IMG/VR virus record: IMGVR_UViG_3300049893_001295
Coordinates: 1 to 30,337 of that record
Direction: 5' to 3' (one strand)
DNA from: a virus
Length of the DNA stretch: 30,337 nucleotides
Shown: positions 25,675 through 30,337 of the stretch, piece by piece
How positions within the stretch are numbered: the stretch's first letter is position 1
How the letters are laid out: each line of letters begins with the position of its first letter
Made by a program: the position numbers and the translations under genes
The notes under the pieces: model-generated
Told to the model about the DNA's origin: nothing
What the model saw: the letters and a program-made list of their open reading frames with translations, nothing else
Databases searched by the model: none

Positions 25675-25802
25675 TGCAAATCAACCTGTCAATATCCCTT
25701 GTAACTGGCACCGGATCGGCCTCCGAACTGCCGGGTGCCATCCTCACATACAACAGTGAGCCCATCACTTACCAATCCGAGCCCCTCACCTACTCACCAT
25801 AA
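25674..25802 (+). CDS. 42-residue protein in the spike cassette
   Basis: This short frame starts at ATG 25674, overlapping the previous stop (TAATG), and ends at TAA 25800-25802, overlapping the spike ATG at 25802 in the same way. The product begins MQINLSISLVTGTGSAS and ends in two near-repeats, ITYQSEPLTYSP after TYNSEPITYQ. It looks like a short beta hairpin or virion peptide. The double TAATG coupling argues strongly that it is translated. Function unknown; a spike adaptor or chaperone is possible. Confidence 0.7.
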   Translation: MQINLSISLVTGTGSASELPGAILTYNSEPITYQSEPLTYSP

Positions 25803-27451
25803 TGGCTATCGAGCTTACCACCGCCAACGCCGCCACCCTCACAGGCATCCGCGCAAGTCTAGGCTATTCCCGCGCAGCGGCTTCGGGGGCGTTGACGACG
25901 CTCGGCGCGATCAGTTTCGCACGCGTGAAGGCGGATCGTGAGATCAACCCGATTCCCGACGAGTTTGTTTTCTTTGACACGCAGTTTCAGACTTCCGCTG
26001 ATCTAACCTTGAGCACGGGCGCAACGGTCACCCCCGGCACGGGACTGACGATCACAAAAAAGACGGGCACCACGATCAGCTCGTTTTGCGTCGTCACATC
26101 AAACAAGTTTCTCGCGCCAGTGCTCGCCGTGGAAATCACGGTCAACACGCCCTCGTCTGCCAGCGGGACTATGCGCTACATCGCAGCAGGAATCACGCCG
26201 AGGAATCTAGATTACGAAAACAACTACATCGTCGGTTACTACGACGCTCAAGCTGGGGTAGTGGGTGTGGACATCAGGCGCGCCGGTGTTCAAACGACGA
26301 TTCCCGGTTCCGCGATTGCAGTTCCGACTGCTCCTTTCCGTTTGTTGACTGTCATCTACGGTAACAACGTGTCGATCTTTATCAATCGCGGAGCGGGATG
26401 GGTTCTTGCTCATGTGTTCCAGGATGTTCTCGTCACCCTGTGGAATCTTCGGTCACTGTGGGGAACAAACGACTGGGCTCCCGTATGCTTCGGCCACGCT
26501 CAAACCGGATCGTATGTGGTGACCCGCATGCGTGCCGGTTACGCTGGTTACGTCGGTTTGCAGTCTCTTTGCTACATGAAATATGAGGACGGCTCGCCGA
26601 TCATCGGGCCGTCTGGCGAGTATTACATGCACGCGATGGCGAACCTACCCTACACCACGGCGGGATCGTGGACCAAGGCGTGGGCACACACTCACGGCAT
26701 GGCATTTGCCGTGGACCCGACCACCTACAAAATCACGCCGATTGCTCAATACATCCCGTTCCGTGATGGTCAGTATCGTCCGGATGACGGTTTCGGACCT
26801 TTGATCCTAGACCGTGACACCGGACGGTGGAACTGGCTTACGCAGAACGCGTCTCAACTCGGCGACGTGAACGCGAAAATCCTGAACTACTACTCTCACG
26901 CGAACATGCTTCGCGGTGTCCATGTCTTGTCTGACTGGCACGAGATCGTTGTCACTGGCACCAAACCCCGATGGGATGCCGATGCCGTAAAGATCGGTGG
27001 AACATGGCACTTGAGCTACACGCTGCGGACTGAGGACTTAGCTGCGGGCACGTTATATCCAGCTCTTGCAACGTCTAGCAGCTTGACCGAGCCGTTCACG
27101 ATTGTCGGAAGCGACCCGACACAGACCACCGCCGAAGGCACACACTTGGGCAAGATCGGCGGAACCTGGTATGTGCTGTCATCCAACGATGCGGGCTTGC
27201 TCGCCTACAATCTGTCGATGGTCTTGCAACGCACCATCGTCCCGACCGGGTTTGTGTTGGGGGCTGCTCCGCATCCGCACTTCAATCTCGTGGCCTTGCC
27301 TGTTGGTAACCGCACGAAATACATCATCGACACGTTCAGCCGTACGACCGGCCTCGGTGGTGGAAACGGCACCTATGGCAACCGCGAGATTTACGAGTCG
27401 CCGCTCTACGAGGGCAACGAGTTCCCAATCGACTCGGTGATCCCCCGGTGA
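25802..27451 (+). CDS. Tail spike/receptor-binding protein with GH43/32-like propeller, possible depolymerase
   Basis: The 549-residue product has an N-terminal attachment region (1-55), a beta-sandwich of LamG/concanavalin-like appearance (about 56-250: FFDTQFQTSADLTLS, then YIVGYYDAQAGVVGVDIRR), and a C-terminal region of repeated blades. Blade-like motifs are WDADAVKIGGTWHLSYT (391-407), AEGTHLGKIGGTWYVLSS (444-461) and HPHFN (491-495), reminiscent of GH43 or GH32 five-bladed beta-propellers that use Asp/Glu residues on these strands. It would bind, and perhaps cut, a surface polysaccharide. The start follows TAATG coupling. Substrate and activity are not proven. Confidence 0.72.
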   Translation: MAIELTTANAATLTGIRASLGYSRAAASGALTTLGAISFARVKADREINPIPDEFVFFDTQFQTSADLTLSTGATVTPGTGLTITKKTGTTISSFCVVTSNKFLAPVLAVEITVNTPSSASGTMRYIAAGITPRNLDYENNYIVGYYDAQAGVVGVDIRRAGVQTTIPGSAIAVPTAPFRLLTVIYGNNVSIFINRGAGWVLAHVFQDVLVTLWNLRSLWGTNDWAPVCFGHAQTGSYVVTRMRAGYAGYVGLQSLCYMKYEDGSPIIGPSGEYYMHAMANLPYTTAGSWTKAWAHTHGMAFAVDPTTYKITPIAQYIPFRDGQYRPDDGFGPLILDRDTGRWNWLTQNASQLGDVNAKILNYYSHANMLRGVHVLSDWHEIVVTGTKPRWDADAVKIGGTWHLSYTLRTEDLAAGTLYPALATSSSLTEPFTIVGSDPTQTTAEGTHLGKIGGTWYVLSSNDAGLLAYNLSMVLQRTIVPTGFVLGAAPHPHFNLVALPVGNRTKYIIDTFSRTTGLGGGNGTYGNREIYESPLYEGNEFPIDSVIPR

Positions 27452-27508
27452 CTCTTCGACAAAACCACACTCGACCCTTTGCGCCCCACCCGCCTACCTT
27501 CGCCCGCA

Positions 27509-27714
27509 ATGAGGCCCCGCCCGTTCATCACCGCAGGAATGATCCTCACCCGTGACGGATCGGGTGTGGCTCCGCGCATCGCTGCCGACGGGCAGGCGTG
27601 CTCAACTCACAGACGAGCGTATTCGGGAGTGCGTTGCCGCTTGATGTCAAAGTCACCGGCACGGCGGTTGGTGACGTGACGATTTTCCAGTACACAACTG
27701 TACTCCTATACTAG
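27509..27714 (+). pseudogene. Small gene apparently split by a one-base frameshift
   Basis: From ATG 27509 one frame reads MRPRPFITAGMILTRDGSG and APRIAADGQ, then loses protein-like character. From about 27595 the next frame reads VLNSQTSVFGSALPLDVKV, then TGTAVGDVTIFQYTTVLLY and stops at TAG 27712-27714, one base before the holin ATG at 27716, as a genuine gene end would. Adding a single G in the GGCAGGCGTG stretch would join both into one protein of about 67 residues. It may be a frameshifted gene, a sequencing error, or less likely programmed shifting. Unrecognised function; the tail could belong to the spike cassette. Confidence 0.55.
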
Positions 27715-27715
27715 C

Positions 27716-28039
27716 ATGAGCAGAGCAGAGATACACCAAGCAGCAGAGCAGAGCACACCCGCAGGCGTAACCGTCCCCAATACGTGGTGGGGCTTGTTTA
27801 TATGGGCCGTTGGCGAGTGGGGCACGGGAGCCGTCTTTTTGTGCATGCTGATCCCCGTATACATGGACTTGCGCCAATCCAATGAGCGATTTGCCTCCAT
27901 TGCCGGACATGCCGCCACAGCCTCGCAGGCCGCCGCTAAAGCAGTAGACGCACTTGCCGCCCGGGTCGAATCATCCAATACGGCCATCATCCGCCTAGAT
28001 GACGCAATCCGCCGACTAGAAGCTTATCCCAAACGATAA
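27716..28039 (+). CDS. Small membrane protein, likely holin or spanin-like lysis protein
   Basis: The 107-residue product has one hydrophobic segment (about residues 24-49: WWGLFIWAVGEWGTGAVFLC) followed by MLIPVYM and then a polar, Ala-rich heptad helix (SIAGHAATASQAAAKAVDAL, then DDAIRRLE). One membrane helix plus a coiled coil is shared by several holin classes and by inner-membrane spanins. It begins one base after the stop at 27712 and leads a lysis cassette that ends in the amidase. I cannot tell holin from spanin. Confidence 0.65.
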   Translation: MSRAEIHQAAEQSTPAGVTVPNTWWGLFIWAVGEWGTGAVFLCMLIPVYMDLRQSNERFASIAGHAATASQAAAKAVDALAARVESSNTAIIRLDDAIRRLEAYPKR

Positions 28040-28042
28040 CCC

Positions 28043-28669
28043 ATGGCCCGCAAGCCCTACGTGTCAGGCCCGCCGTATGTGTTTCGCAATAAGCGATTTG
28101 ACGGCCCCCCCCTGCCGGACCCGATCTACGGGAGCCTATGGTGGGAGACTGTATTGGATGAGATTGGCAACCCGCAACCATACCGCGCTTGGCCTGCCAT
28201 GGGCTTGCCAGCCGACCACCCTCCGATCATAGCCCCTCCTGAGTGGGGCCGCGTGCCAGTCCCAGGCGCAATCTATGGAGTCGGCAACGGATGGTTCCCG
28301 GACTCCGTGCCGGGCAACCCCGGCGGCGTTAGCTACGAGCTTTTTACGCGGCCTAACGAGCACCACATGGAGTGGGACATCTTTTACTACCGCCCCCCGT
28401 TTTTAAATCCGGAGCAGTTACCGACTACCATCTTGCTCTACCTCGTCGCAATCGGAGCCCCTCCCGGCAGCCCCGCTATATCCTACGCCAACTCCGAGGT
28501 TTACAGATACACAGGCAACAACCAAGACCCGCCGCTGGACGCCGTTTTTACCGCGACATCAAGGGGCAGGTATTACGACGGCGCTCTCCATGACGTCGCC
28601 CCAATCGCGTCCATCGACGTGCAAAAATGCATCTACTCCGACCCAACCTTTTTGACCCTACTCCCATGA
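28043..28669 (+). CDS. Hypothetical Pro/Tyr/Trp-rich protein in lysis cassette
   Basis: I do not recognise this 208-residue protein. It is rich in proline, tyrosine, tryptophan and glycine (for example MARKPYVSGPPYVF, then DPIYGSLWWETVLDE and DIFYYRPPFLNPEQL) and lacks a signal peptide. One weakly hydrophobic stretch (TTILLYLVAIGAPPGSP) is probably a strand, not a membrane helix. Its stop overlaps the amidase ATG, so both are co-translated. It could be a virion, host-modifying or lysis-accessory protein. Start at ATG 28043, three bases after the holin-like stop. Confidence 0.65.
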   Translation: MARKPYVSGPPYVFRNKRFDGPPLPDPIYGSLWWETVLDEIGNPQPYRAWPAMGLPADHPPIIAPPEWGRVPVPGAIYGVGNGWFPDSVPGNPGGVSYELFTRPNEHHMEWDIFYYRPPFLNPEQLPTTILLYLVAIGAPPGSPAISYANSEVYRYTGNNQDPPLDAVFTATSRGRYYDGALHDVAPIASIDVQKCIYSDPTFLTLLP

Positions 28670-29313
28670 GCTACTCCGCAACAGGCACCCGATACGACAT
28701 CCACGGCTTTAGGCGCTTTTTATCCTCGATCCCCGCGGCTGATTTGCGGTGGATCAAGGGCGTGTGCCTGCATCACACGGCATCCCCTACGCTGGCGCAA
28801 AGGCCAACAGGGTGGACGTTGCAACACATGGACAACCTCAAACACTACTATGGCACAGAGCTTGGATGGAGTGCTGGCCCCCACTACTTTACCGACGAGA
28901 CCCAAATCATGGGCTTGTCACCCATTACAGCTCCGGGGACTCATGCCAAGAGCTACAACGCCTCACACGTGGGCATCGAGTGCCTTGGGGACTACGATAC
29001 GGAGGACCCGCTAACGGGCCGAGGCGAGAGGGCGTGGGCTACCACCATCGCAGCCGCAGCCGCCATCCTAGAGCGGCTCGGGCTGCCTTGTGATGACGAC
29101 ACCCTAAAATTTCATCGCGACGACCCGAAAACGGATAAAACCTGCCCAGGGCGCAAGGTAAACAAGGTAGAGGTAATGCTCATGGTAAGATTTGCCATGG
29201 GAGCGGATGACGCGCCAACCCCATCCGCTCCCGTAGTTGATACTGCGCAAATCATCGAGCGCATCGAGTCGATCGAGTGGCAGTGTAAGCAAATACGCGG
29301 TCTTTTACCATAA
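28666..29313 (+). CDS. N-acetylmuramoyl-L-alanine amidase (PGRP/T7 lysozyme-type endolysin)
   Basis: The 215-residue product carries the Amidase_2/PGRP fold. Zinc ligands are likely His36 in CLHHTAS, His150 in LKFHRDD and Cys160 in KTCPG; Lys158, two residues before the cysteine, matches the catalytic lysine of T7 lysozyme. GPHYFTDETQIMG and SHVGIECLGDY are conserved core strands. It would hydrolyse the bond between the glycan strand and the peptide, acting as endolysin. After residue 180 a Pro-rich linker leads to a short coiled coil (IIERIESIEWQCKQIRG). The ATG at 28666 overlaps the previous stop (ATGA); an in-frame extension to 28627 would lie inside that gene. No signal peptide is present. 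Confidence 0.9.
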   Translation: MSYSATGTRYDIHGFRRFLSSIPAADLRWIKGVCLHHTASPTLAQRPTGWTLQHMDNLKHYYGTELGWSAGPHYFTDETQIMGLSPITAPGTHAKSYNASHVGIECLGDYDTEDPLTGRGERAWATTIAAAAAILERLGLPCDDDTLKFHRDDPKTDKTCPGRKVNKVEVMLMVRFAMGADDAPTPSAPVVDTAQIIERIESIEWQCKQIRGLLP

Positions 29314-29421
29314 TTGCACCGGCTACCACCTAGGCTTTCTTTTTGCAATCTTGGTGTTAGCTGATTTTTCGTTGGTTTCTCAAGGATTTCGGACTCGCGG
29401 GCATTACGAATACTGCTGTTA

Positions 29422-29453
29422 GCCGGACACAGAGCACGCGCCCCGTGTCCGGC
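29422..29453. terminator. Perfect hairpin between convergent genes
   Basis: GCCGGACAC (29422-29430) pairs perfectly with GTGTCCGGC (29445-29453) around a 14-base loop. It lies between the amidase (+) and the convergent gene (-), so it could stop transcription from both sides, though neither side has a clear T-run. The stretch from 29314 to 29421 is AT-richer and has no convincing gene. Confidence 0.5.
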
Positions 29454-29461
29454 GATGTCGG

Positions 29462-29887
29462 TCAGATGCGGGTGTATCCCTCCTCGAATGCCTCGGCGGG
29501 GGACCATGACTTGTAGCCGTCTGCGTAGACGACGTAGTATCCGCCCGCTTGCGGGTTGTGCTTGCGGACATATTCGTGATCCACGCGGAAAGGCGCATAG
29601 CCTTCTTCCTCCGGGGTGATGGTGGCGCTTCCGTCAGTCTCGCGGTTCTCGGCCTGCGCTTTCACGCTGTCCAGTTCCACGGTTTTGATTTTGAGCGCCC
29701 ATACTTCTTTGTGTGAGCGATACCGTGGCATTTCACGGCTTGCTTGCGGTTCGGTGTCTTTTTGCATGTTGTCTTTCTTGGTTGCGGGAGCTACCGGCCC
29801 CAACGGCGAACAAGGCGCTGGTGATCGACGGGAGCCCGCCGCGTCGGCGGTTTCAGTGATTGCGGAGTCTGTTGTCGCGGTGGTCAT
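29462..29887 (-). CDS. Conserved phage protein of unknown function (MPRYRSHKEVWAL family)
   Basis: On the minus strand, a 141-residue frame. Its last 89 residues (starting MPRYRSHKEVWALKIKTVE, then GYAPFRVDHEYVRKHNPQAGG and YKSWSPAEAFEEGY) form a conserved small domain that I recognise from many phages, found with no known function. The N-terminal 50 residues are low in complexity (Thr/Ala/Pro/Ser). The true start may be ATG 29887, or 29767 (MQKDTEP), or 29731, giving 141, 101 or 89 residues. It is the only clear minus-strand gene and converges on the amidase. Possibly an early protein of a neighbouring transcription unit. Confidence 0.75.
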   Translation of the reverse strand: MTTATTDSAITETADAAGSRRSPAPCSPLGPVAPATKKDNMQKDTEPQASREMPRYRSHKEVWALKIKTVELDSVKAQAENRETDGSATITPEEEGYAPFRVDHEYVRKHNPQAGGYYVVYADGYKSWSPAEAFEEGYTRI

Positions 29888-29939
29888 AGGTCAGCTTGTG
29901 CGTTCCGGCAATAAAATGCGTCCAGCGTGAAAATAGTCC

Positions 29940-29973
29940 TTGCATAACCCAACGTTGGGTTTATTGTAGCGCC
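29940..29973 (+). promoter_or_regulatory. Promoter with palindromic operator for a leaderless mRNA
   Basis: A sigma70-like -35 (TTGCAT, 29940-29945) and -10 (TATTGT, 29962-29967) are separated by exactly 16 bases that form one perfect palindrome AACCCAACGTTGGGTT (29946-29961). Seven bases after the -10 comes the ATG at 29974, so transcription would start about at the start codon (leaderless). A symmetric repressor or activator filling the spacer could shut off this promoter. The boxes and spacing are seen; the regulator is unknown. Confidence 0.65.
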
Positions 29974-30273
29974 ATGAAAGCAATTACGCCTTCTCAAGCC
30001 GGTGCGGCCCTTGGCCGCGTGTCCTCCCCATCCAAATCCACCGCCGCCCGCGCCAATGGCGCGAAGGGCGGCCGCCCACGCGAATACGCGGTGCGGGCCG
30101 GCGTGGTCCGCATATTCGACGCGGACAAGCCCGTCACTTCGGTGACGGTCGTCCCGTCCGTTGACGGATTCCCAGGTCCCTCCGACGAGGTGACTCTCCA
30201 GCCCGGGCAATGGCTGGAGATTGTCCGCCACGGCTCGCCTGAGTCTTGGAGCAAGGCCGTCATCCGACCGTGA
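29974..30273 (+). CDS. Small basic protein with AARANGAKGGRPRE motif, possible DNA-binding regulator
   Basis: A 99-residue product that starts MKAITPSQAGAALGRVSSPS and has KSTAARANGAKGGRPREY, a basic pattern often seen in short phage or plasmid regulatory proteins. The second half (VRIFDADKPVTSVTVVPSVD, then QPGQWLEIVRHGSPE) looks like strands of a small beta domain. I start at ATG 29974, because it sits directly under the palindromic promoter; an in-frame run to 29896 contains the promoter itself. It might be autoregulated through the palindrome, which is my inference. A strong terminator follows. Function unknown. Confidence 0.72.
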   Translation: MKAITPSQAGAALGRVSSPSKSTAARANGAKGGRPREYAVRAGVVRIFDADKPVTSVTVVPSVDGFPGPSDEVTLQPGQWLEIVRHGSPESWSKAVIRP

Positions 30274-30295
30274 CGGCGAACAAGACGGTCCATCC

Positions 30296-30334
30296 AACCC
30301 CGCCCCGCTCCGAGTTGAGCGCGGCGGGGTTTTT
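30296..30334 (+). terminator. Rho-independent terminator at right edge
   Basis: AACCCCGCC (30296-30304) pairs with GGCGGGGTT (30323-30331), with CGCTC and GAGCG pairing further within the loop, followed by TTTTTC to about 30334. It ends the single-gene transcript starting at 29974. Confidence 0.88.
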
Positions 30335-30337
30335 CGT

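Noticed and set aside
29237-29422. 61-codon frame with a hydrophobic stretch after the amidase
   Set aside because: It starts at TTG inside the amidase and has no coupling or promoter; the hydrophobic part lies in AT-rich spacer and is likely chance.
1-30337. Search for tRNA genes, CRISPR arrays, insertion sequences, integrase and attachment sites
   Set aside because: No cloverleaf, regular spacer-repeat array, transposase, recombinase catalytic pattern or long terminal repeat was seen by reading.
1-30337. T7-type single-subunit RNA polymerase promoters
   Set aside because: No recurrent conserved ~20-base sequence was found upstream of the late genes, and no such polymerase gene is in the window, so T7-like transcription control is not supported here.

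Overview
The window looks like about 30 kb of a tailed double-stranded DNA phage or prophage with a T7-type short-tail (podovirus-like) virion. The gene order DnaB-type helicase, large then small terminase, portal, scaffold, major capsid protein, tail tube A (gp11-like), nozzle (gp12-like), internal virion proteins of gp13/14/15/16 type, spike, lysis genes matches T7-like morphogenesis modules. The T7 replication genes and single-subunit RNA polymerase are not seen, and no integrase, tRNA or host flank is visible, so lytic or temperate life style cannot be decided. Every clear gene up to 29.3 kb is on the + strand, packed with ATGA or TAATG overlaps. Start codons are almost never preceded by a Shine-Dalgarno motif, which suggests a host with SD-independent initiation (Verrucomicrobiota or Bacteroidota would fit, at low confidence). 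GC content is moderately high by eye.

Region by region: 1-1.85 kb is the end of a replication module (C-terminus of a probable initiator or loader, DnaB helicase, a small winged-helix protein). 1.85-4.5 kb is packaging (terL before terS, then an SSB-tail-like small protein and an unknown). 4.5-7.9 kb holds a proline-rich tail-assembly-like protein, the portal, a Bbp19-like protein, an unknown and the scaffold. 8.1-9.6 kb is a capsid unit (major capsid protein and a likely decoration protein) bracketed by terminators. 9.6-15 kb encodes the tail tube; here the gp11-like protein is a 940-residue tandem array of about seven gp11-like units. 15-25.4 kb encodes the internal core or ejection proteins, ending in a 2559-residue polyvalent protein with an HEEWH zincin-like site, an ADP-ribosyltransferase-like domain and repeated FSLG linkers. 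25.4-27.7 kb is the spike cassette, including a 42-residue gene, and a frameshifted small gene. 27.7-29.3 kb is lysis (membrane protein, unknown, PGRP-type amidase). 29.4-30.3 kb carries a convergent minus-strand conserved phage gene and a plus-strand small protein behind a palindromic promoter/operator that would give a leaderless mRNA.

As a system, terminase and portal fill the scaffolded head, gp11/gp12-like rings form the short tail, and the gp14/15/16-like proteins would be ejected to form the DNA conduit. The giant gp16-like protein would also carry enzymatic domains into the host at infection. The two most notable points are the multiplied gp11-like protein and the ART/zincin-bearing ejection protein.
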